From Panonychus citri (Eukaryota; Arthropoda; Arachnida; Trombidiformes; Tetranychidae): DNA of 64,000 bases. The notes under the pieces were generated by a model, which had not been told where the DNA came from, did no database searches, and worked only from the letters and a program-made list of their open reading frames with translations. The stretch lies in NCBI RefSeq assembly GCF_014898815.1, contig NW_026515501.1:124001-188000 (forward strand). The letters run 5' to 3'. Shown in pieces: positions 50,431 through 60,084 of the stretch (position 1 is its first letter; each line of letters opens with the position of its first letter). The position numbers were made by a program, and so were the translations under genes.

Positions 50431-52517
50431 CAGTGGTTAAACTTTGTGTAGTCTTGAACTGCCGAAGCAAGCATGCCGATCAAGTTGGTTTTTTCAAATT
50501 CCCATCCTCCGTAGAAGTAGCAGCTAAATGGATTGAACTGCTCCAAGCTGGGCTACCTGCGAATTTAAACTCTTTGATTGGAAAAAAAGTTTGTGGGCGA
50601 CATTTTCCTGTGACTTCAATCTATGGAGGAAAATATAAGAAGTTGATGATTGGGGCTATGCCAAATAAGATCAACCGACCAGAGAGAGAGGAAATTCAGA
50701 GTGTAACTCCTGCACAGACGATCTTGAGATTGCAATCCAGAATTTCTTTGCTTGAGAGAAAACTCAGAGAAATCACAAATAATCCAAAACCATCATTTAT
50801 TTTCACTCACAGAAAAAAGCTGAAGTCCTATATGAACGACGATGCTTACACTCTTTTTGATAGCTGTTTGACCAACCATAATCGTGCTCCAAGTGGTCGT
50901 AGGCACAGCTATGAAACGAAGAAGCTGACGAACATGATTCTCCACAGGTCCAAAAAAGCCTATTCGATCATGAAAGAAATTTTTGCACTTCCTTCTCTAA
51001 GGACAATGGATCGTCATAATCATGACATTTTTACAGAAACTGGAATAAGTCATGATACAAAATCACTTTTGAAGCGTCATGCTGCTAATCTCGCATCAAC
51101 TGATCGTCTTTGTATCCTGAGCTTTGATGAGGTCGAGATTCATGCTAGTTATGCTTACCTTCATCGTCGTGATATTGTTGATGGTTTTGTTGATATGGGA
51201 ATTCACGGTCGAGCTCCACATGAAGCAACACAGGCACTGGTCTTTGGTCAACGAGGAATCCAACAGAGATGGAAACAAATAATCTCTTACTATTTCGTAA
51301 CGAAGCAAAACTTTCGAGCAGAGAAATTGAAGGAGATTGTCGAAGAAAATCTGCAGGCAATGTTTGAAGCTGGTTACAATGTAGTTGCTACAGTTTGTGA
51401 TGGAGACAGTAAGAATCGCGCTTTATACGATTCACTAGGCACTGATCCATCTAATTCCCAGTTCACTTATAATGGCCACCAGATCTCTTTTCTTTTTGAT
51501 ATTCCACATATTTTCAAGCTGATAAGAAATCACTTCATGAAATCAGCCATTTATATTGAGATCGATAGCGAGAATCGAGGAATTATCGTTTGGGAAGATA
51601 TTTTGCCTCACCTTGAATCTATTGTCAACAGTCCTAGTATTCCTAAGATCTGCAAGAACCTCACGATGAAACATCTACATCCAAACACTTACGAGAAGAT
51701 GAGAGTTTCATTGGCTACTCAACTTTTTAGTCACACTGTTGGTTCTGCTATTGAATTTGCTGTTGTATCGAATAGCTTATCGGAACGTCATCTGTTAACT
51801 GCAAAGTTTTTCAAGTTGATGGACAAGCTGTTTGATGTTTTGAATTCATCAACCACTAGACTTCAGAACGGTAAACCTTGGAAAACGGCACTGGCGATGA
51901 ATGATGAGAATTTCATTTTTTTGCAATACATTGAGAAACTTTTATGTGATGATAAATTTTACTTCTGTAAATCTAATTTAATTTCGACTTTTCTCGATGA
52001 TGATATTGGACAGGAACATTCAGCACTACATCAATTCTCTCCAATGCCATCATTCGGTGGGGTGACTGTTGCTGAGAGAAATATTCATGCTTATGTTGCT
52101 GGTTATTTACTCAATAGAATTGAAAAAAGTGGAATTAACTGCACAATATGTTGGTCAAAACTAACTGCAAATAAGGTCTTAGCTGATCATGATTTGATTG
52201 TTTGTCGTCAGTACGCACCAAGTTCAAAGCTTCACTTCCCATCAGAGTCATTTACTAATCTTGTGACTCAATGTTGCTTGTCTTTGAATGAAGAAGTGAA
52301 GAATGCAGTAGCAGTTACTGGTGTCAAGTTGACACTTCTTGGAATTGTCTGGAAGATGGACTTTTTTTTCATTCCAATTTGCCATCAATCAGTTATCAAA
52401 TCTCTTATCATTAAATTACTTGTCAACATGTTTCTTGGCAAGTATCTTAAAGATCTGGGAAGAGAGTCGAAGCACAAGTCCATCAAATCCATCCAGAAAA
52501 ATACACGTCCATCATAA
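50331..52517 (+). CDS. THAP-domain P-element-type transposase
   Basis: Cut-and-paste transposase of the P/THAP9 type. I infer a 102-bp intron (50332-50433, ACA|GTAAGT to TTGTCACAG|TGG) whose removal joins A to TG and creates the start codon, giving a 694-residue protein beginning MVKLC. Unspliced, the frame runs from the ATG at 50370 for 715 codons. Residues 1-78 are a C2CH THAP zinc finger (Cys5, Cys10, Cys54, His57, Trp33, Phe-Pro 23-24, AMPNKI at its end). A helical segment with a leucine-rich coiled coil follows. The RNase H-like core shows FDEVEI with Asp232 and VCDGDSKNR with Asp323. FDIPHIFKLIRN is typical of the GTP-binding insertion that follows. AERNIHAYVAGYLLNRI matches the conserved C-terminal motif. 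The usual QDxxExFF-like motif carrying the third acidic residue is not evident, so activity is uncertain. Confidence 0.93.
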
Positions 52518-52752
52518 GCTCAATCCATAGTCATTACCAAATATCTTTCATTGTATCACTTCAATCCATATTCTAGTCATTACCAAATATCTTTCATTGT
52601 ATCACTTCAATCCATATTCTAGTCATTACCAAATATCTTTCATTGTATCACTTCAATCCATATTCTTGTCATTACCAAATATCTTTCATTGTATCACTTC
52701 AATCCATATTCTTGTCATTACCAAATATCTTTCATTGTATTAATCCATATTA
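52518..52752. repeat. 46-bp minisatellite, about five copies
   Basis: Starts directly after the transposase stop. The unit AGTCATTACCAAATATCTTT... recurs at 52529, 52575, 52621, 52667 and 52713 with a constant 46-bp period. The only visible change is A to T at the first base of later copies, and the last copy is truncated. It probably forms the 3' untranslated part of the transposase transcript. Confidence 0.95.
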
Positions 52753-52980
52753 CTGATGATCTTCAATTCCAATGATTGTATTATGTTTGTGATGTTACAA
52801 TACACTAAATTAAATACCAAGTCCATATAATTTCACATTATGCAGTTTTGTTCTATTTATTAAACGTGATAATACGAAATCGGATATTCAATAAGCAAAG
52901 ATATCAACGAGGAATATTCCATGTTAACAAAACCAGTAACATAAATAGAAGTTTAAAGATAACTTATTCATAAGCTGATG

Positions 52981-53151
52981 GTGGCGAGTCGTGCTGAGCG
53001 GAGGTTTGGGTACCTCGATATCCTCAGTTCGAATCCCGCTAGAGGAGGCTTTAGGGTTTAACTGTACCCGGAATTATGTGTTCCAATACTAGTTCGTCTA
53101 GTTCCGAGGGCGGAGGAGAGGGGGGCGTAAACCCCCTCTCCGCACTTTTTT
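52981..53151 (+). ncRNA. tRNA-like Pol III module (SINE-like)
   Basis: GTGCTGAGCGG at 52991-53001 resembles an A box and AGTTCGAATCC at 53026-53036 is one base from the B-box consensus. A GC-rich hairpin (GGAGAGGGGG 53115-53124 with CCCCCTCTCC 53132-53141, 7-base loop) is followed by TTTTTT at 53146-53151, a Pol III-type stop. An (AATAATC)-like tail follows at 53179-53202. The T-arm does not pair well, so this is not a working tRNA. A tRNA-derived SINE or other Pol III RNA is more likely. It is about 170 nt long and markedly more GC-rich than its surroundings. Confidence 0.5.
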
Positions 53152-53277
53152 AAAGAGATAAATCAGTGATGAGTCACCAATAATCAATAATCAATAATCA
53201 ATATGAAAATTAAAAATTGATTTTGATTGAAACAATGAAAAATTGATTTTCATTAACTAAATCAATAAAAAAATTTT
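53152..53277. terminator. Facing polyadenylation signals
   Basis: AATAAA on the + strand at 53264-53269 and on the - strand at 53277-53282 (the latter overlapping the stop of the minus-strand gene). They lie between two convergent genes of the element. I saw no closer AATAAA after the transposase, so its transcript may run through the minisatellite and the tRNA-like module. Confidence 0.5.
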
Positions 53278-53669
53278 TTATTGAACATATTTATTATACA
53301 ACAATTCCTTTTCAGGATATTTTTGAACGGATGATCCTTCTGGATCTCTTAACATTTGAGAACATATTAATTTTTCTTGAGCGCATTCAACTCTTTTAAT
53401 GGCGTCCTGTTTCATCTTGCGGGCTTCATCTCGGACCAGATTGGCTCTTTGAGGATCGGAACTCTGTAACTGAGCAGCCTCTGTGAAGGTGGTGATGCTT
53501 TCATTGAACTCACGGACAGCTCGCCGCTTGTTCTTGTTAGCATTTCTCCATACAAGAGATCTTGTATGGATCGAGTTCACCTTAGCTGCGTACTCAGCAT
53601 ATACCTCCGCTTCCTCTCATTAGCCAACTGCCGCTGTTTAGCTCGTTTCGAGGGTCCAGGATTGTCCAT
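53278..53669 (-). pseudogene. Second gene of the P-like element, frame broken
   Basis: On the minus strand an ATG at 53667-53669 opens a basic segment (MDNPGPSKRAKQRQLANERK) that stops at a TGA near 53577. A shifted frame picks up from about residue 18 and continues 100 codons and more to the stop at 53278-53280. The second frame is hydrophilic, Ala/Arg/Glu/Lys-rich and probably helical. It includes EAARQ-like repeats of charged residues and ends with PEKELLYNKYVQ. Together they look like one protein of about 130 residues with a single frameshift, or a gene with an intron I cannot define. A basic start followed by a charged helix suggests nucleic-acid binding, but no family is recognised. P elements normally carry one gene, so its presence is unusual. 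Confidence 0.5.
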
Positions 53670-53944
53670 ATCAAGGCTTGAACGTGTGATCGTTGATTTG
53701 AAATGCAAGTCTTTAATAATCGTGACACTGGAGACGGGGTATAAGGTTTCTTTTTAAAATTCATGTTAATCTTAATATTATTGCATTGTGATTGTTTTTT
53801 AATGAAGTAAAATTTAATTTGATCAATTTTTTGAAAAATAGTTAATTAAATAACCTCATCAATTAATAAGATTCATTAAAATAATAAATTTATTAAAAAC
53901 AATAAAGAAAATCATTAAAATTAACTTTATTAATTTCATCTTAA

Positions 53945-54049
53945 AAGAAAGAGAAAAGAAAGAGAAAAAGAGAGAGAAAAAGAAAGAGAAAGAGAGAAAA
54001 AGAAAGAAGAAAAAAGATGAAAAAAGAAAGGGAAAAAGAAAGAGAAAAA
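53945..54049. repeat. Polypurine arm, right
   Basis: About 105 bp of AGAAAGAGAAA-type units, the inverted counterpart of the left polypyrimidine arm but shorter. Confidence 0.9.
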
Positions 54050-54053
54050 CTAC

Positions 54054-54131
54054 AGTGGCGACTCTCGTGAGATTTATCCCCAAACTGCTTCTTTTCCAGG
54101 AGATCGCAGTCTCTTCTTATATTACTCTTTG
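54054..54131. repeat. Right terminal inverted repeat of the P-like element
   Basis: Blocks at 54054-54062, 54068-54087 and 54110-54131 match the left end in inverted order. Confidence 0.9.
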
Positions 54132-54139
54132 AACTGATA
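54132..54139. repeat. 8-bp target duplication, right (AACTGATA)
   Basis: Exact copy of 49119-49126 in the same orientation. Confidence 0.9.
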
Positions 54140-55690
54140 CAATTAAAGTAACAAGGAAATGTGAATAACAATTAAAAGCTAAATGATAATACAAAATATT
54201 CACAACAAAAATCAACCAAATGATTAAATAAATTGTTAATAAATATTACAAATCAAATTAAACACCAGGATCTTAATAATAATAAAATCAATTGTCCAAA
54301 TAATGATGCAAATTACCAAACAATTAAAGTTAATCATAAACTGTACATACAAATATTAAAAAAATGACTAAATTACAATTACAATTATGATTAAATTAAA
54401 ATGCAATCAATGGACAATGAAAAGTTTATATTGTAATGTAAACAATTAAGTCAATTCTTTAAGATGTTGATTAGCGTTTTGTTAAATTGTGTTACCGAGT
54501 CAATTATTAATCTAGATTATGAATTAAATCCTCAACATAATTAAACAAATAGTAATAAGAGTAATCATAATGAAAGAATGAAAATAAAGTGACCAATAGT
54601 AAATGGACCTTGAATGGTAACATTAGCATGCGAAAATTTTTACAGCATTTTCGTGAAATTAGATTTCTTTTTTTCTCCTTCGAATTAGATGAAATTAAGA
54701 AGAAGAAAAGTTCTGAAGATATAATTGAACATTGATGATGATGAATGATGAAGAAAAGTTTTTCATCATCATCTTCATCTTCATCTTCTTTGTGTATTTG
54801 AGGAAATGCTATAATTTATATACATTTGACCGCAATTATATTCTGACCTTAACCATCTTAGATTAGATTTCCCATTTTCTACCTGTTATTATTTTCATCT
54901 TATATTAAATGATGATGATGATGATGAGGATGAGGATGAAGTATTTATAATAATAGGCAAGATGATTGGATAATCACCTGATTAAGAACTTTTTTTCAAT
55001 CTTTTAATCTTAATCTCTTTCGGATTTTTCTTTACCATGGATTAGTGTTTATCTGTAGTTGTAATTATGAGCTTCTTGGTGTTTGATTTGAATGTTTGTT
55101 TGTTTGTTTGTTAGTTGATCTTAATTGTAGTGATTAAATTTTTATGGCTAATTGCTTTTGATTTATTATAATATTAATTTAGAGAAATTAATATCAAGCT
55201 AATTGTGAAAAGTTAATTGTATATGTGTATTATCCTGTTATATGTTTTTAGACTGCTAATTGGTAATTTTTTTTTAATAAAAGTTAATTAACTTGCTGGT
55301 TACGTTAATTTAAATCAATCAATCAAATGAAATTATTTTTTTCTTCCCATTTGTTTCTGGTTAATCATTTATTAGCAGTAGCTAACTGATTAGAAAATTA
55401 AATTTCATCATTAATCCGTTAATTGTAACTACTGATAACTAATATTGGCCAATTTTAAAGGTCAATCAACATGCTGAAAGTTAATTATCTCAAACAAATG
55501 ATACTTGATAAGGAACAATTTTCAATAGTTAATGATAATCATAAACAAGGTAATTGCTTGGGAAATTGCGATTTGATTAATTTGCAATCTAATCTTATAT
55601 TGATTGGTCAGATAGCTAAACATTATCACCTCTATTTGATTGTCCAGTAATGTCCGAAAATCTGAAAGCATAATCTCACATTTTCAAGGC

Positions 55691-55694
<4 letters not shown>

Positions 55695-55774
<80 letters not shown>
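55695..55774. repeat. (GA)n microsatellite, 80 bp
   Basis: Longest uninterrupted dinucleotide tract here, about 40 GA units. Confidence 0.97.
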
Positions 55775-55777
<3 letters not shown>

Positions 55778-56165
55778 AGCTTATTGAAAGAGTGATCAAT
55801 TGTAATGAGTGGACATTTCCCCTGATAATCATCACAATCAAAGTTAATTAGTGCACATTAAAGGTCCTTTACGAGTGATAAAAGTGACAACAAGAAAAAA
55901 AAACTTTTACCTTTTACCGGATTAGGATTAAGATGGAAAAGAGAACAAGAAAAAAAAGTTCTAACCCATAATAATAATGATAATCTCCCCCAATTATTTG
56001 GTGATAACAATTGATAATAGTGATAATAATAATCAAAAGGTATTCATTATTATCACCATTATCATTATCATTATTGTTATTACTTTAATGGTAAAGGAAA
56101 TGGGTTTTTCCGGTTCCTCGAAAATGTAAGTGAAAGGAAAAAGTTTTCTGGTCAAACATTGATAA

Positions 56166-56178
56166 TGACCATTGGTCA
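56166..56178. promoter_or_regulatory. Palindrome TGACCATTGGTCA
   Basis: Fifth perfect copy of the 13-bp palindrome, followed 46 bp later (56212-56224) by TAACCATTGGTCA with one change. Confidence 0.5.
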
Positions 56179-58461
56179 TTATAATAACAATGAAAATGAC
56201 AACAATTATAATAACCATTGGTCAATACTTACTTAATAAAAAGCTATGTGATAATTTCATTTTTCCTCAGTATAATAATGATATTTTATTCAGAACGTAA
56301 CCATGGAAACGAAAATAGTAAAATCAAAGGTACATAATGTTGATAGATTTACAATACCCTGTAAATTTATTAACAATCAATCAATTTAATCTTAGTCAGT
56401 ATTAATGATTGAAAAATTCAAAAATCTAATTGTAAACAATTAACGACTTTAAATTCACAGTTGATAATATTGTCTGAATACTTTTTCCATCGGATTAACA
56501 TTAGTGATTCTGATTCCTTTGGAATATGATTATCATAAGTTTCCCTGTAGGGTGATGGTCAGTCTCCTGGTGAGAGTGGTGATTTTTTCATTGGTCAGTG
56601 AGGTGAGAGAGAGAGAGAGAGCTAAAATAAACTATTCCACAAATATTTTGTCTATCATATGGTATTCATAATTTCAATACTAGAAAATGTTTCAATCGAC
56701 AATTGTTGTTAATAATAATACAGAATAAACTAAATAAATTGGTTACAATAACAATCACAACAATCAACATGAATAGTTAACAATACAAACATCAACAATT
56801 TAAGCTAATTTGACAGTTTAAGCTTCTGCCTTTTGTTAATCATATTATATCGTTGGGAATAATAATAATAATGATAATATTTTTCTCAATAAATTATTAG
56901 CTCTTATCTAATGGTGGCCATTGTCAGCTTATCTCTTTCAACGTAATCATTTCAAGGATTCAATGTGTGGTCCATCAAGTCGGCTACCTTAATTTACTTA
57001 ATGATAATCATCATCAATTGTCACAATTAATAGTGTATATTTTACCTTCAAATCATCATCATCATCATCATAAGACATAAATGGAAATGATTTTCATCTT
57101 CAATGGATCTTTGTAAACGGGAAGGTTAATGAGGTTCTCTTTGAATGAATTTCCATTCCTGAGACCAGAGAGAATGAGAGAGATTTCAAATTTCATAGGT
57201 TCGCAATTGAGAGATTTTCACAGATTTAAATATTCCTATTGTGGTGAGTGAACTTTCAAGTTACTTTCGTGCTGAATTTACCGCTTCTTCGGGTGGGAAA
57301 GAGATGATGAAAATTTAGAGATAAATTTGAAGATGCAAATTATTAAGAAGCTCAAGAGGGTGATGAGGATGAAAAGTCAGCGGGTGGTGGAGGAGGAGTA
57401 GGAGGAAGAAGAGGTTGGTAAACAATAACTCGAATAAGAAAAAACAACAACAATCAACATGGTAATTTCATTAAGACTTTTCTGATTATCATGGAAAGTT
57501 AAAGGAGCCAATTATTAGCGGTGTTATCATTACAATTATCTTCATGAATGATTATCATGATTAGTTGATTGTTGCGTTTTCTGAGCCTTAATTTAATTAC
57601 CTCATTAAGTATCACTTGACATTTATGATGATGATGATGATAACCTTTAACCTTGCCTTTTCCTTATCATCCTTTTTGCTCATGTTGAGTTAATTGTTCT
57701 CAATTGAATTATAATTGTTACTTGATTGATTTACCACCAACTCGCCAATGATAATTTACCCTGATTTTTTATTACCATAGAAAAAGTAAAAATAAACAAA
57801 ACGAACCTGTGATATTCATGTAATAACATAACATTCAGATCACTTTTACCCTTAACCTTCAAATGGTTCACTATATAATCAACCTTTCCACTCTTACAGT
57901 AGTTATTACCTCTCACTTTCCACTGGTTAACAATTTAAATCTAATTTTAAACAGCAAATCAAATTCTCAAACAATTAAGCAACAATCCAATTACTATTGA
58001 CCATTGATGAACTTGTAACAATTGAGAAATAAAATGAAATGAAAAACAACAACAATTAAATTCAAATCAACTTAAACTTGTATATTAACCAAATGTCCAC
58101 TTGATCAATTGTATTATCAACAATTAAACTTACTCTTTGTGTACAGACAAAATTATCATTCATATTTCAGGCTAACAATTTACCGATAATATTTCAAATC
58201 ATTTGCAATAATTTCAAGTTTAATCAAGTAAATAAACATGAAATTATATTTACTTGTTATAATCAATTGTTTGAGATAAATTCAGTTTGTTTATTAACCT
58301 ATTGTATTATCAGTATAATAGTTAAACACAAACAACAATCAGTTAACCAACTAACACAATCTAAATGAAAATAAACATCACAATAGTTGCGATTTTGTTT
58401 CTTTGTCCCAATTCAACTTTGTGGTTATAATTTCATTCAAGGTAAAAGGGATCATCCATTT

Positions 58462-58490
58462 ATCATCATCATCATCATCATCATCATCAT
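58462..58490. repeat. (ATC)n microsatellite
   Basis: ATC trinucleotide tract of about 29 bp. Confidence 0.9.
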
Positions 58491-59886
58491 GGAGGATATT
58501 TAATGTATATTATCATAAGTAAAAGGTTCAATGGGCTACAATAGTTTTTACGCTTTTACTATTACTTGGATCAATTGGAGTAACATATTGTGTATCTTCA
58601 TCCTCATCCTCATCCTCATCATCATCTTTATCATCCTCATCCTTTTGTTCAATGTTAACCTTTGTAAAAACCTTCATCATGCTAACATATTATATGAATT
58701 TAATGAAATAATGATTATGATGATGCTGATAGAGGAAAATCTGATAGAAAGTCATTATCTATGAATTTTCTTCATCATTCTCATGAAGGAAAAGGAAGTT
58801 GAAATTCATTTGAATTGATGAAGATTACGACAATTAGAAGATAATCAGTTGATGATGAAGAAACAAAAAAGGATGAAGATGAAATTAAAATTTTTCTCTT
58901 CTAATATTTTTATCGGTTTATTGTTCTTAATTGTTGATCACTTATTCATTGTCATGCTTTTGTAATTTATCTCCATGAATCATGGTAGCTTATGATTATC
59001 ATCACCAAGAAATCATTTTAATCATCATCATGATTATCATCATCATTACTTTATCATCGATATTATTAGTTTATCTTATGTAATCATCAGGTATTTATAA
59101 AAATAAAGAAAAAGAAAATGTTATTAACTTTTTTTCTTCTTCTTCCTCGAGTTCTAATTAACATTAGAATTATTAATTCCCAAGCAGCATATTATTAAAC
59201 GTTGGTGGTTTTAATTACATCAAAATTAATCATCTTAATCTTTGTTTTCCTAACTCCTATCATCTCACTTTTGGAGTCAACAATCAATTTAATTAAATAA
59301 CATCATTAAAATTAATAAAACATGTTCCTTAGGCTCTTTTCTTGTATTATTACAGTCTTTTTCCTCCGAATTCACCTTCTTTCTCTTTATAAATAAACCA
59401 TTTTTCATTAGAATTAATTTGTCTTCAGGGCTGAAGAGGTTTAATCTCTGTTTTTCTCACTAGAATTGACCTTTCTCTTTCTAAATAAACTTTTTCAAGG
59501 AATTGATCTACCAATTCAATCTCATAAGTTGTAGATAATTTTCAATTCTAATTGTTTATCAAAACACCAGAAAGAAAATTAATCATCGAAGGTTTTGAAG
59601 AAAATTATCGAAGTTGTAGAATTCGCTTCAGAAATGATTATATCGAAAGATAGTGAAAATCAGTACAATCACATGAAGAGATATATTCCTGATTGTATTA
59701 GTAAAAACATTGATAATTAATTCGAATGAAAAAAAGTTTAATTATAATGAGAAAAAATGAATTGTTTTGAAAATAAAGAGATTAACTCTGATTCTCTGAC
59801 CAGATTAAGTTTTTTTCTTCTGTAAAATAGTTTAACTCTAAAGAGAAAGAAGGTGAATCCGAAGGAAAAAGACTGTATCATAATCA

Positions 59887-60084
59887 TCATCTACCTTTAT
59901 ACGATAATTGAAAGAGATGAGGTGCAAAGATAGAAGAAAAAAGTTCTGGTTTCAAATATGGAAAAACTTTCGTCGACTTTTTCAAACCTTCTAGTCGGTT
60001 GCAAATAATATCCACAAAATGAACACTTTCCATTATATTCTGGTGATAATCATCAGCTTCTTCATGATAATGTTCAATTCCCAA
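59887..60084 (-). CDS. Possible orphan exon, 65 codons
   Basis: Minus-strand frame of mixed composition (HYHEEADDYHQNIMES, then CNRLEGLKKSTKVFPYLKPE and FAPHLFQLSYKG) with no low-complexity run, which is rare here. The frame lacks an ATG at its start (the codon is TTG). It is preceded by a pyrimidine-rich stretch and ends near AAAG|GTAGAT, which could be a donor, so an internal exon or a gene fragment is possible. No family recognised. Confidence 0.22.
   Translation of the reverse strand: MGIEHYHEEADDYHQNIMESVHFVDIICNRLEGLKKSTKVFPYLKPELFSSIFAPHLFQLSYKGR

Larger units (their letters stand above)
49127..54131. mobile_element. P-superfamily DNA transposon, 5,005 bp
   Basis: Both ends are defined from sequence. 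A 22-bp perfect inverted repeat (49127-49148 and 54110-54131, starting CAAAGAGTAATATAAG) is flanked by the 8-bp direct duplication AACTGATA. Inside it, two more matched blocks follow in inverted order: 20 bp at 49171-49190 with 54068-54087 (CAGTTTGGGGATAAATCTCA) and 9 bp at 49196-49204 with 54054-54062. Next come polypyrimidine/polypurine arms. The left arm also reads AAGGTGGTC, a word I recall from the Drosophila P-element end. Contents: duplicated leader, THAP-type transposase, 46-bp minisatellite, tRNA-like module, and a convergent second gene that is frameshifted. The matched ends imply a fairly recent insertion. Confidence 0.95.
54140..59886. other. AT-rich region without a supported gene
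   Basis: Holds the longest GA tract of the window, another GA tract at 56604-56621, ATC runs at 57054-57070 and 58462-58490, and a TCATCC run at about 58599-58625. Open frames are products of these repeats or of hydrophobic AT-rich DNA. Confidence 0.6.

Noticed and set aside
51096..51360. Minus-strand frames inside the transposase
   Set aside because: Shadows of the real frame on the + strand.
53026..53036. B-box-like word considered as a functional tRNA gene
   Set aside because: The T-arm does not pair, no proper acceptor stem or anticodon arm can be drawn, and the hairpin and tail fit a SINE-like unit better.
58531..58764. Hydrophobic Ile/Leu-rich frame as a membrane protein
   Set aside because: The hydrophobic run is the translation of TCATCC/TCATCATC repeats.
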